From: Aphanomyces cochlioides
Taxonomy: Eukaryota > Oomycota > Saprolegniomycetes > Saprolegniales > Verrucalvaceae
Length of the DNA stretch: 64,000 nt
Assembly: GCA_019828595.1 (NCBI GenBank)
Contig: JAHQRK010000020.1
Span: 372,001 to 436,000, forward strand
Direction of reading: 5' to 3'
Each line of letters starts with the position of its first letter. Position 1 is the first letter of the stretch. Shown here piece after piece: positions 44,530 through 54,786 of the stretch. A program made the translations under genes and the position numbers. The notes beneath the pieces were generated by a model. That model saw only the letters and a list, made by a program, of their open reading frames with translations. It made no database searches and was not told the origin of the DNA.

Positions 44530-44735
44530 GCATGGGGTCTCTCAGTCATTGAGAATGGGGATTGCCGCCATCAAGACACACTCGATGAAACAATGTGTAT
44601 TTGACGCATGAAATAGAAAGCAGTCTCGAGCTACTTGGACAATCTTGAGGCCACAAAGAAAGCACCCGCGCATGCTGCCGCCGACATGGCAGCAATCCAA
44701 TACGGACGTGCTGGCTGCGTCGACGATGGCGGTTG
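44530..44735 (-). pseudogene. 3' end of the CLASP/TOG-like gene, copied
   Basis: The minus strand repeats, with about one mismatch seen, the last coding part and 3' flank of the gene at 53086-54684, including the membrane-tail codons (PYWIAAMSAAACAG) and the stop. It lacks all upstream exons. It forms the loop between the two 225-bp inverted copies. Confidence 0.75.
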
Positions 44736-44737
44736 CC

Positions 44738-44960
44738 ATGACTCCTGAGTTGTTGAGTCGACGTCTTGGAAGTCGACTCTTGACGGGGCTACCTTGTTTC
44801 ATTTCTGGTGGTGAAAGGATTGGATGAGCGCACTGACGGGAATCTGGATGCGACGGTCGCTCGAAGCTGCTCTTTGTCGTCGAGTGTGTCTTCCACAGGC
44901 TGACACATGGCAGCAACGACCATCTCGCACGTGATTCCGAAATACGACGACGATTTCATT
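44738..44960 (+). repeat. 225-bp element, copy 2
   Basis: Same orientation as 54787-55010 and inverted relative to 44303-44525. Similarity to the right-hand copy ends soon after the atatccatggcggtc word near 44980, where a short gap is also present. Confidence 0.72.
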
Positions 44961-45110
44961 CGCAGATATCCATGGCGGTCCCGAGTCGGGGCATTCGTCT
45001 TGATGACGCCCAAAAGACATTCCAGGAGTCCATTTGTTTGTCGATTGTGCTGTACTACCCTTCAAACGCGGTGGTCCCATCGAGCGAGCAAGTGTTTGCG
45101 TCTAGATACA

Positions 45111-46299
45111 AGCCTCTGCCAATTTGAAATAGCACAGTGACGCACCCAACCTTGTCCTCTTTGTCCGAGCTGCCTTTTGAATCCGTTCACGTCGCCCTTG
45201 GAGTCTTGACCCAGTCGATGGGTAGCAACGCAGTCGATTGAACTGTGTCTCATTCGTGTGATGCGGCCTCCTCTGTCTTGAAACAGTCGACCGCATAACC
45301 TCCAAGATGAGCTGACCAAGACATGCATTCGACAGAGAGGCTTTCTATTGGCCACTCGCTGTTGGGTGATTGTGAAATCTTGTCAAACTTGATCCCTCCA
45401 TCAAAGCAATATCTCTAAGTCGATTCATTTATAGAGTTCTGAGGACTTGAACTGTGTTTCCTCGATTTTCGCTCCATCCATAATTCAATTTCCTGTATAA
45501 ATGCATGCATTTATTATTATAAAGTAATTTCACAGTGAAAATACTGTTCAAATTTATACCTAACGTAAACGTTCAATTCATGGGCATTTCGTTCAATTTC
45601 AGACATTTTTGGCCCAATCAAATGTCTCTATTTCTCGTCGAGAAACCCGCGTAGTTTGATCTAAGGTTAGGGTAAAGTTGGCGGCAAAGAATTCAAACTT
45701 ATTGGTTTTACTCTTGCTGCCATGCGCCAAAGAAGCTCTGCTGAGCACACGCAAGACGACATGCACGACGCGGTGTATTCTATTCTACGTGGTGAAAAGG
45801 GAACAGTGGTGGCATGTCGACAAGTATGCTCATTATTTGTATGCATCTAAAGGAGAAATAGCTGTAAAATCACTTGGACTTTGGCGAAAGAACGTACTTG
45901 TCCTGCTTGCAATGTTCCACATTGCGTTAGGATCCGAGGGAAGTGTAATGTGTGTTTTAAGCTCAATTCCCATGTCATTTTTGGAACTGTATTCAAATTT
46001 ACGTGATAAACTACGTGTATTTTACTCTAAATCATCATCTTGATAAACCTTGCTATTATCAATAAACTGTACAAATACATATTTTATTTCTTCAAAAGAT
46101 GCATTCAAATGGTTCAAATTACCTACGACATATAATATATTATACTTTTCTATACACAAAGCTCGTTTATATGAAAAAACAAAATGGATCAATTAATGTA
46201 TAGTAAAAGGCACGGATACATTACATTAAATATATCTCATTATTTTGTATCCTTTCCCATAAACGGCAAACAACTCTTCGCCTTCCTTCACATCTCGTG
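45111..46299. other. Intergenic, AT-rich, with a possible transposase remnant
   Basis: No intact gene. From 45480 the DNA is AT-rich. One frame (45722-45850) might be a transposase remnant and is listed separately. A single ttaggg at about 45666 is not a telomeric array. Confidence 0.35.
45722..45850 (+). pseudogene. Possible HTH-psq-type transposase N-terminus
   Basis: A 42-codon frame (MRQRSSAEHTQDDMHDAVY...) resembles the start of pipsqueak/CENP-B-type DNA-binding domains, which often begin with a Y/H-T-x-E/D-D-M/L-x-x-A pattern. A further open stretch follows in another frame. No DDE catalytic domain is found. Tentative. Confidence 0.25.
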
Positions 46300-46352
46300 T
46301 CATATTCAGACAACAAAGGCTCCTGCATCTATCTCATCTGTGTCGTCCAGGA

Positions 46353-46566
46353 TGTAGCGATCCTGAGCCACCGGTTTGGCTCAGGACTTCGGCTGAATGC
46401 TGTAACGCAGTTTACGACTAAGGAAACTAGCGTAAACGCCCCTCAACACCAACCCAAGCAATGTGACAATAGGATGTGGCTTAAAGTTACAAGGATGTGC
46501 TAGATTAGAGTTTAGTTGAGATCTAATTCATTCTACAATTTGCCTTCCTCTGCCTAGTTTGCTACA
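46353..46566 (+). repeat. 5' LTR (214 bp)
   Basis: Direct repeat of 52133-52346 with three base differences seen. TG...CA ends within the inverted TGTAGC/GCTACA. Very short for a Ty3/gypsy LTR. Confidence 0.95.
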
Positions 46567-46568
46567 TT

Positions 46569-46584
46569 TGGTAGCACTTCTTGG
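46569..46584 (+). other. Primer-binding site
   Basis: tggtagcacttcttgg starts two bases after the 5' LTR. TGG matches the CCA end of a tRNA, as expected for minus-strand priming; the tRNA used is not identified. Confidence 0.6.
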
Positions 46585-46924
46585 TTGCCTTTACCTTTTC
46601 CCCTCTGTCCCTGGGTGTCCCTCTCTGTCTCTGTCCCTCAACCTTGTTTGCCAAGGTATTTCAACTGTCTTCTCGAAGCGGTTGTGTGGTCATTTTACTC
46701 GATATCACAGTATTTCTCCACGAGTGGGTCCGCGTTGTTAGTCTCTTTTGAGCAGAATCGCCACTCGACTGAAGGAGTAATATACTAGTCTTGGGAATAA
46801 TCCATACACAGTCTAAGAGTGATCTATAGATGCCTAGAAGCAACAATCGCGTTTCAAGCGTACACCAATTAGCGGCTGCCGAATCTATCGCGGATTTGTT
46901 CTCGACTCCCAGCGAAGCGATCAG

Positions 46925-47203
46925 TTGCGTGCTGACATCTACCGACTCTGCTCGTTCCAAAGCGTGGTCATCAAGAAACTGCGTGCCCTAATCCCTGAAG
47001 CAAAAAACTCCGACGCGCGCAACGTACTTCAAGCTCTTACGGATAACCTTATCCGGCGCAACACTCAAGTCGAAAATCTGATCAGTGGGACGCTCGACCG
47101 CGACATCATCAATTACCGCGCAGCCCGCCTCAAGAAGAAAGCAGCCAATCAAAATCAAGAAAAAGCGAAATCCAAGTCGAAGGCGAAGAAAAGTCAAAAA
47201 TAG
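46925..47203 (+). CDS. Small basic reading frame before gag
   Basis: About 92 codons, open from upstream of 46925, lying between the 5' LTR and gag. It starts with a helical part (RADIYRLCSFQSVVIKKLRA) and ends in a Lys-rich tail (KAKSKSKAKKSQK). An ATG-led frame at 46830 overlaps it in another frame. It may be an extra ORF of this family or a separated N-terminal part of gag. No known domain is recognised. Confidence 0.4.
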   Translation: MRADIYRLCSFQSVVIKKLRALIPEAKNSDARNVLQALTDNLIRRNTQVENLISGTLDRDIINYRAARLKKKAANQNQEKAKSKSKAKKSQK

Positions 47204-47317
47204 AAAAAGAATAGCTTAGTCTTTTTAAGAAAACAAAAAAGAAGCAAAAAAGAAAATAGAACAAAGTTAGAAAAAGAATACAAAACAAAACACTTTCAAA
47301 AAAATCAGAAAAAAAAG

Positions 47318-48418
47318 ATGGTAGAATTAGAGCAATTATTTGCAACAATGTTAGAAACAATTCATAGATTAGAGACAAATTTGGAAGAAGTCTCCAAGAC
47401 ACAATCCCTTCAAGTTGAAGTCCAAAAAGAAAGCAACAAGCGACATGAAGAAAGTCGACGTGGTCAAGAATACAAAGTTGAAGGCCTTACAATGCCGAAG
47501 TATCACGGAAGAATGGACGAAAGCATGAGTCTTTACATACATCAAGTAAACACATATTTCAAGGCGAAAAACATCGACCCTAAACTGAATCAAGAGACGC
47601 ATACAAGATGCATTGCCATGGTCGTAGCCAACTTTCGGGGCTTAGCAGCAGCCTGGTATCAAGACCGCCTACACACAAGTGGCGAACCACCAAAAACACT
47701 CCTCGAACTCGAAGAAGAACTCCGATATGAATTCGAGCCCGATGACTTACAAGACCGCATCCGCGACCAACTCTACGAGTTGAAGCAAGCTAACTGCGCC
47801 AATTTAATGGACTATGTCGGCAAGTTCCGCCGTATTTGCACTCAAGTCCAAGACATGACCGAGCGCGACAAGATATCCTTTTTCCAACGCGGTCTACGAA
47901 CAAGAACAAGAGAAGAAGTTCAATATAGAAGATGTGAATCAGTAACCGAAGCCATTCAAGTAGCTCTAGACTTTGAGCGAGCGCATAGTTTCACTCTCGG
48001 AAACAATGGAAGAGACTCCCGCCACCAGCAACGCCGTGACCAACACCACAGACCACGATTCCAACGCAATCACCAAGGCAATGACCAGCGACAACGACCA
48101 AACAATCAAGACTCAAGACATTTTTCTTCCTTCCGTCAACCGCAGCCAGAGCGTGATGACTATGACATGGAAGTCGATAACGCGCAAATGAATCGAAACT
48201 CTCAGCGTGGTCCTCGAACCTGCTACAAGTGCGGCCGAGTAGGCCATCTAACCAATGTCTGCCGAAGCTCTCAACGGTTTCAATTAGAACAACCAAAACA
48301 ACAATTTCCGCCGTTCAAACCACAACAACAGATCAGTGACTTTCTCTGGAACACAATCATCTCGTCCAACAAACCGACAACACAACGTTCAAGTTCAAGA
48401 AGCCGAAGACAGCGATGA
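47318..48418 (+). CDS. gag: Retrotransposon Gag with CCHC zinc knuckle
   Basis: 366 residues. A coiled-coil start is followed by the Ty3-type gag core (MPKYHGRMDESMSLYIHQVN, LAAAWYQDRL, YVGKFRRICTQV) and a basic Gln/Arg-rich region. The zinc knuckle is CYKCGRVGHLTNVC. Gag forms the particle that packages element RNA. The frame overlaps the protease frame (48336 onward), so pol is reached by a frameshift. Confidence 0.92.
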   Translation: MVELEQLFATMLETIHRLETNLEEVSKTQSLQVEVQKESNKRHEESRRGQEYKVEGLTMPKYHGRMDESMSLYIHQVNTYFKAKNIDPKLNQETHTRCIAMVVANFRGLAAAWYQDRLHTSGEPPKTLLELEEELRYEFEPDDLQDRIRDQLYELKQANCANLMDYVGKFRRICTQVQDMTERDKISFFQRGLRTRTREEVQYRRCESVTEAIQVALDFERAHSFTLGNNGRDSRHQQRRDQHHRPRFQRNHQGNDQRQRPNNQDSRHFSSFRQPQPERDDYDMEVDNAQMNRNSQRGPRTCYKCGRVGHLTNVCRSSQRFQLEQPKQQFPPFKPQQQISDFLWNTIISSNKPTTQRSSSRSRRQR

Positions 48419-50156
48419 AGAAGAAGAAATTGAAGTAATCAACACGCACGTTGCTCAAAGCAAGTACAAGGAAGTCCCAACGGAAAATCAACTGATGATT
48501 TCAGAAGGTCAACTGGATGGAAAGCCAGTAAAGATTTTAATTGACAGCGGTGCTACAAACCTTTTGTGCCGTCCTGGCCTCTGTGACCAAGTCATTCGGT
48601 AGAAAGAAGCCATCATTGAAGGATTTGACGGACAAAACTCTGGCGTAAAACGAGTAAATGAAGCTGAAGGTTCTCTCGTTCTCGAAGGAATGTCTTTTCC
48701 CAACTTACCGTTTACGGAATGGGATCTGGGTTCGAAGAACTTTGACGTGATTTTGGGACAACCATGGTTCCATCGCTTTAATCCCATTGTGGATTGGAGA
48801 AATCACAAGATTTTATCGATCAATGGAAGAGTAGTCAAGGAAGAAAGCGACAACTCAAGCGACGGATGGATTCTCAAGATTACGACAGTCAAGGAAGTTC
48901 AAGAAAACCTTCACCCTGCCATCAAAACACTCCTAACAAAGTATAAAGATGTGTTTCCTAAAGAACTTCCCGACGCACTGCCTCCAAAACGAGGAATTGA
49001 ATTCGATTTGACCATGCGTCCAGATGCCAAGCCACAATATCGACCACCTTTTCGTCTATCTCAAGTCGAGCAAGCATCTCTGGACAAGTTCATTAGCGAA
49101 CTTGAAAGAAAAGGATGGATTCAATTGTCCAACAGCGACTGGGTTTCGAATATCTTTGGAGTCCCCAAGAAAGATGAAAACGGCCAAATGAAGTCAAGAA
49201 GCGAATGGCTGAGAACAGCGACTCCCGACACTCCAATACGTTGGGTTCTTGACTATCGATATGTCAACTCGCAAACGGTGATCCCAAAGATCCCTTTGCC
49301 AAACATCGAAGACTTATTTGATCGCATGCATGGAAGCAAAGTCTTTACGAAGATCGACTTTGCGTCTGGATATCACCAAATGCTTGTTGAACCAAAAGCA
49401 AGAAAATACACAGCCTTTCGTACTCATCGAGAAGTCTATGAATGGGTTGTTGCTCCCATGGGAATGGCCGGAATGCCAGGAATTTGGTCCCGACTTATGC
49501 GTCGCCTCTTCGATAAATTCCCCTTTGCCGTTGTATACATGGATGATATCTGTGTTTTCTCTAAGTCAATCGACGACCACATCCATCACCTTCAAGCAAT
49601 TTGCGATGTTTTACGAGCTGAAAAGTTGTACGCTCGTCCGTCTAAGTGTGCCTTTGCCCTCGACTCAGTCGATTTTCTCGGCCACACAATTTCCAAAGAC
49701 GGCTTACACGTTGACAAGTCAAAAGTTCGTGCAATCGAACAATGGGCTGAACCTAAGTGCACTAAAGACTTAGTGAGTTTCATCGGATGTGCGAGCTTTT
49801 ACAGAAAGTTTATTCCGAAGTTTTCGGACATTGTCCGCCCTTTAAGTGAATTGATGAAGCCAAAAACGCCGTGGTCATGGACTGAAGATCAGCGACAAGC
49901 CTTTTTAACGATCAAGATTGCACTTCAACAAGCTCCAGTTTTACAACTGCCCAACTACGACAAGCCTTTCATCGTAACAACTGATGCCTCAGGATACTGT
50001 TGTGGAGCAGTTCTATCCCAGTTGGATAAGGACAGCAATGATCGACCGGTCGCATTTTTGTCTAAGCGACTTGGCCCTCATGAAGTCAAGTGGCCTGCTC
50101 ATGAAAAAGAACTCTACGCTGCACCTTCCACACATTGGGCATCACCCATAGATTGA
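48336..50156 (+). pseudogene. pol: pol part 1: protease, reverse transcriptase, RNase H start
   Basis: The aspartic protease motif is LIDSGATNLL. An in-frame TAG at 48600-48602 then separates it from the rest of the same frame. Reverse transcriptase follows, with PYRPPFRLS-like entry, VLDYRYVNSQT, KIDFASGYHQ and the catalytic YMDD in VVYMDDICVFS, then RNase H with TTDASGYCCGAVLSQ and HEKELYA. At about 50120 a stretch of some 67 nt interrupts RNase H, bringing a stop at 50154-50156 and a frame change. I interpret it as a broken polyprotein. Confidence 0.9.
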
Positions 50157-50181
50157 TTCTGTTCCTCAGGAATTCAATTGC

Positions 50182-52137
50182 ATGCCTATCAAGCTTGCAC
50201 TCGGCAAGTGGCGTCACTACCTTCATGGTACTCGATTCGACATTTACACGGACAACTCCACGTGTAAATGGTTCATGGAAACTCCTATTCTCACGCCTAA
50301 GTTGACTCGATGGCTCGACTTTTTCAGTGCGTTTGACTTTGTGTTGCATCATCGGCCTGGCAAACTTAATGACGCTGCCGATGAGCTTTCGCGACCTCCA
50401 CGAGATGCCTCAAACTTTGCGACGATGATTTCTGTTCATAATTGCGGAATCCGTTGTGCAAACGCCGCTCTACGACTTGATGCCTTGCAAACTCCACCTG
50501 ACTTATCCCGTTTCCCCTCACGTGAACTTACCAAGCTCGTTGGAACTCCATTTTTGGGGGAGGATCTGTCAAGTCAAAAATGTGCTTCCACTCCGCAACG
50601 ACTTGTAATCAATCATTCAAGACAAATTTCGTATTCAACAGTCGAAATGGATCAAGACACGAAAGAGCGATACATAAAAGCTTACAAGAAAGACATCTCT
50701 GTTGCTATACAAGAAAAATATGTTCAAAAAGATGTCTTGTACTTCCTTCGTTCGAAAGATCAAGTATGGAGACTTTATGTTCCCAATGATGTTATCCTGC
50801 GCGCTGAAGTTATTTCTCAAGCTCATGACTCAAGCATTGCTGCGCATCCCGGAACAAGACGAACATTGCTAAGTATTTCTCAGTGGTATTACTGGGATAC
50901 TCTCTTGGAAGATGTCAAACTTTATGTCGCAACTTGTGAAACTTGCAGTCGATACAAGACAAATAGTCTTCGTGCCAATGGCAAAATGATTCCGATTCAA
51001 GCCCCTAACGAATGCTGACATACTATTTCAGCAGACTGGATCACTGGACTACCTCTATCCAAGTCGTGTGATGCTATCTTAGTTGTTGTTGACAAATTGT
51101 CAAAAAGAGCTAAGTACATTCCAACTCAAACAAATGCCGATGCTCCGCAAACCGCTAAGTTGTTTTTCGATCATGTTGTTCGCCACCATGGCTTACCAAG
51201 CGTGATCATCAGTGATCGAGACCCAAAATTTACAAGTAATTTCTGGAAGTCCCTCATGCAAATCATGAATATCAAGCAAGCCATGATAACTGCGGGTCGT
51301 GCTAAAGCTGATGGAGCAACTGAACGCCAAACTCGAACACTAAAAGATACTCTACGTTGCCAAGTGTCCTATCTTGGAGAAGATTGGGTTGACCATTTAC
51401 CCACGATAGAATATGCTCACCAAGGACTTGTTCAGTCGTCAACTGGCCTCACTCCATTTCAAATCGACACTAGAAGAACTTTGCGAAACCCTGTAATTGA
51501 TAGTATAATGCCTCCGAATGACTTTGCCAAAAACTTCTCTGAAGAACGACAAGAGATATTGAAGATTGCCCAAGAAAATTTGAAGAAGGCTCAAGCAAGA
51601 CAAAAGGCATTCTATGACAAGAAGCGCTCAAACATAACTTTCAAAGTTGGAGATCAAGTTCTCCTTGCAACCCGCGATTTGCCCTTGAAGCATGCACAAC
51701 AATTCGATCGCAATGGGCGTCCAAAGCTAGTTCCCCGATTCATCGGCCCCTTAGAAGTCATTGAAGAAATCAATGAAAACGCAATGCGCCTGAAGTTGCC
51801 TCGATCAATGTCAAGACTCCATGATGTTTTCAATGTCGACCGCCTGAAACACTATCAACCGAACGATCCCAAATTTGCAAGTCGACCGATTCTCAAGGCA
51901 ACACCCGTCATACCCGATGACTCAACTGGTGAAGATCTCTTCATCGTCGAACGCCTCTTGAAGCAGAGACAATTCAATCGCAAGCTCGAATATCTCGTCA
52001 AGTGGCATGGCCAACCTGAAAGCGAAGCAACATGGGAACTCGCAAAGAACAAGGACGTCGTTCATTTCAAGCAGCTAGTTCAAGACCTCCAGCGCCGTCT
52101 TTCCCGACGACAGCCGGACGTCACGGGGAGGATGTAG
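50182..52137 (+). pseudogene. pol: pol part 2: RNase H end, integrase, chromodomain
   Basis: After the insertion the frame resumes with KLALGKWRHYLHG, TDNSTCKWF and DAADELSRPP (RNase H/tether), then the integrase zinc region (H...AAHPGTRRT, CETCSRYK). A TGA at 51016-51018 stands where the family has Trp. The frame continues through the integrase core (ADWITGL, ISDRDPKFTS, DGATER: the D, D and E) to a chromodomain (FIVERLL, YLVKWHGQPESEATWE). The final stop lies just inside the 3' LTR. The chromodomain probably steers insertion to modified chromatin. Confidence 0.9.
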
Positions 52138-52346
52138 CGATCCTGAGCCACCGGTTTGGCTCAGGACTTCGGCTGAATGCTGTAACGCAGTTTACGACTT
52201 AGGAAACTAGCGTAAACGCCCCTCAACACCAACCAAAGCAATGTGACAATAGGATGTGGCTTAAAGTTACAAGGATGTGCTAGATTAGAGTTAAGTTGAG
52301 ATCTAATTCATTCTACAATTTGCCTTCCTCTGCCTAGTTTGCTACA
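52133..52346 (+). repeat. 3' LTR (214 bp)
   Basis: Pairs with 46353-46566. It is preceded by the purine tract ggggagga (52125-52132), the primer for plus-strand synthesis, and followed by the CAGGA target duplication. Confidence 0.95.
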
Positions 52347-52690
52347 CAGGACGAGTGTGCGACCTATATATTCTAGTTTGACTGTGTGAGCAGCTCTATC
52401 AGGAGCCACAGTGCGTCGTGTATTTAAATAATGAGATGTACTTTTCATATTCAGACAACGAAGGCTCCTGCATCTATCTCGTCTGTGTCGTCCAGGACGA
52501 GTGTGCGACCTATATATTCTAGTTTGACAGTGTCATCAGCTTAAGGGAGGATAACAGAGTAAAGTTTATGTAGTATGATCGAATTACTCGCGTGATGTAT
52601 TGACGACTTATTGCATTTGTTTAAGGGAGGATAACAGAGTAAAGTATAAGATGTATGATCGAATTACTCGCGTGATGAATTAACGCCTTG
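52347..52690 (+). repeat. Tandem repeats at the insertion site
   Basis: Two arrays are visible. The first is a unit of about 96 bp running from tcatattcagacaac to agtttgac: one copy is split by the retrotransposon (46300-46352 plus 52347-52394), and a second lies at 52445-52540. The second array has an 80-bp period, each unit starting ttaagggaggataacagag (52541 and 52621) and containing gatcgaattactcgcgtgatg. The purine-rich starts recall ends of another retroelement; this is inference. Confidence 0.75.
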
Positions 52691-53085
52691 TATCTCATGG
52701 TAGACATGGGTCTCTCCGACTTGGACTACTGCTTGGACTATCCATCAAGACGGAGACTTCTCTAGAAAGAAGAAACCAAGGAAAAGAACAGGTTGCGCCG
52801 TTTCGTGGGGCAAGCCATCAGCTGCGAATTCTGTGAACGGTAGCAAGGCGGTCATTCCAAGACGCGTGATGGCCATCCCAAGCCTGTGGGGGAGATGGCC
52901 AGAGAGAGAGAGAGCTGCTGGACACGATTTTCACGGTTCGAAAGGTCGACACACGACGCTTTTGATTGGATCGACCCATCCAACGCGGCAAGAACAACCC
53001 CCATGGCCCTTCCGTCGCATGGATCCAACCGATTCTTGTGGGGGCAGTCATTTTTCGAATCGAATTCAAGACCTCAAGGCCAACC
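52691..53085. other. Upstream region of the CLASP-like gene
   Basis: 395 nt without a convincing gene. It contains a short copy of sequence also found after ProRS (ttccgacttggactactgcttgg type, about 43507 and 52712), another piece of the duplication network. An agagagagag run lies at about 52901-52912. Open frames over 52830-53170 in two frames do not resemble proteins and are likely 5' untranslated sequence. Confidence 0.4.
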
Positions 53086-54684
53086 ATGGACGCTTTATCG
53101 ACTCAGGTACGCTCGCGGCGTGGCTCCGTCGGTCTCATGTACGCCTAGGTTGCTGTGTGCTGTGATGTGCTCAAGTTGAGCGACTGGGAGGGCGTCACAC
53201 ACTTGTCGGACGTGCAAGACAAGTTGTGCTTGGTCATTCCTGTGGACGCTCCACCGAGCGATGTGATGGAGGCTGTCGACACCTTGCTGCCTCTGGCGGT
53301 ATGTCCAAGACGAACAAGACGAAGAAGCTCAATTGTATGGTATGTAGGCCCCGATGAGCAAAGCCCTGCTCGTCTCGAATCGAATCGAGCTGATTCGAAC
53401 GATATGCGGTGTGATCGGGATCTTTGCCGCGGTCTTGGGCGTGGCGCTGGCCCCGTTCTGCGATCAAGTCGTGGTCGCACTCGTCGACATGACGAACCGC
53501 CACCGCAAGTCCCAATCCTTATGGCAGGCTGGCGAGACGGCCTTGGCTGCCTTGACCACCCACAGTCGCTACGACGTGGAAACACTCTTTCACTGCTTTG
53601 ACATGACGACCTCAGGTACACCTCGACGACTGACCTGGACCCACTCATGTGTCGACGTCCTAGCTCGCAAGCGACGTGTCATCCTCAAGCAACTCGCCAT
53701 CATCCTCCAGTGTTGGCACAAGTCCGACTTGCAACCCCACTTCGGTTCACTCAAGAAGCTGCTCCATGGCGCCGTGCATGAGTCCAGACCACTCGTCCGG
53801 AAGGACGCTCGAGCGACTTTCTGTGCATTCGCCGACATGTGGTACGTTCCTCTCGTGTCAGCATCCGACTGATTGGACTCGTAGGTTGGAGCACTTGGAC
53901 GAGCTCGTGGTGTTGTTGTCGCCAGCCGCTTGCCAAGCTTTACGGAACGAACACCCGACAGCTCGACTGAGTCTCGCTCTTGGCAAGCCAACAACGACAC
54001 GCATTGTCGATCGAAATATATGTGTCAATGACCCTGAAGACCCTCCTGAGACGCTCGTCTCGGATGCCGCCTTGGACGACACTCCACGACTCCAGGAGCA
54101 ACTCCAGCGAGCACAGGCTCAACTGAAGACTCTCAAGAGGGAGCGTGCCATCGAACGTGCGACCTGGCACATGACGGAGGCGAGCATGCTCGATCACCTC
54201 GAGACGCTCAAGTACCGCTTGTTCAAGGCCCAAGACGACGCAATCCAAGTGGAGAAGAGTCTGCGACACCAACTCAAGACTGTGCAAAAGGCTCTCCTCC
54301 AAACGAAGATGTGCCTTCCCCACGAGGTACATGGTCACATTAACGACACACGCTGACTCACATTTCTCTGCGTAGACACTTGGCGAGCCATCAGACACTG
54401 CATCCGACGATGGTAGCTGGACCGACACGGATGACAATTTTGTCCATCACGACCGCGTTCAAGTCCTGAAGCAGCGTGTCGAGATGTCTCTCTTTTCGCC
54501 GCGAGATTGCCTGCTCACTGAACCAAAAGACGTCGTACAGTCAAATCCACAACCAAACGAGTCGGAGCCTCAGGACGTCCAACCGCCGCCGTCGACGCAG
54601 CCAGCACGTCCGTATTGGATTGCTGCCATGTCGGCGGCAGCATGCGCGGGTGCTTTCTTTGTGGCCTCAAGATGGTCCAAGTAG
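53086..54684 (+). CDS. CLASP/TOG-like protein with C-terminal membrane anchor
   Basis: Exons 53086-53106, 53149-53298, 53348-53615, 53664-53841, 53885-54326 and 54376-54684 splice in frame to 455 residues. Residues up to about 220 form HEAT/TOG-like helices (LWQAGETALAALTTHSRYDV; RKDARATFCAFADMWLEHLD) in the style of the CLASP N-terminal domain, which binds tubulin. A coiled coil follows (LQEQLQRAQAQLKTLKRERA). The last 25 residues hold a hydrophobic tail (YWIAAMSAAACAGAFFVASR), which would anchor the protein in a membrane with its bulk in the cytosol. This could tie microtubule ends to an organelle; that is inference. Fragments of it are copied at 43820-44160, 44530-44735 and 55158-55280. 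Confidence 0.65.
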
Positions 54685-54786
54685 CTCGAGACTGCTTTCT
54701 ATTTCATGCGTCAAATACACATTGTTTCATCGAGTGTGTCTTGATGGCGGCAATCCCCATTCTCAATGACTGAGAGACCCCATGCC

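Larger units (their letters stand above)
43535..44735. repeat. Left arm of an inverted, rearranged duplication
   Basis: Most of this segment is the reverse complement of 54590-55365. The part 44157-44725 matches 54590-55156 nearly base for base, and 43750-43830 matches 55260-55320. It contains fragments of the two intact genes to the right (53086-54684 and 55462-58368), in mixed order and orientation. The right arm is shorter; extra CLASP-like fragments (43830-44160) are found only here. It directly follows the ProRS gene. Confidence 0.75.
46353..52346 (+). mobile_element. Ty3/gypsy chromovirus LTR retrotransposon (defective copy)
   Basis: Complete element of 5994 bp. It has 214-bp LTRs (46353-46566 and 52133-52346, three differences seen), each beginning TGTAGC and ending GCTACA. 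The 5-bp target duplication CAGGA lies at 46348-46352 and 52347-52351. A primer-binding site starts tggtagcacttc at 46569 and a purine tract ggggagga at 52125-52132. Domain order is gag, protease, reverse transcriptase, RNase H, integrase, chromodomain, which defines a chromovirus of Ty3/gypsy. Several stops and a frameshifting insertion interrupt pol, so this copy should not move by itself. Confidence 0.95.

Noticed and set aside
44542..44916. Repeated reading frames starting MLPCVSLWKTH at 44350 (+), 44542 (-) and 54711 (-)
   Set aside because: They recur only because the underlying 225-bp DNA is repeated. The better reading of this DNA is in another frame, related to the C2/coiled-coil gene.
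45664..45672. Telomere-like ttaggg
   Set aside because: A single copy, not an array.
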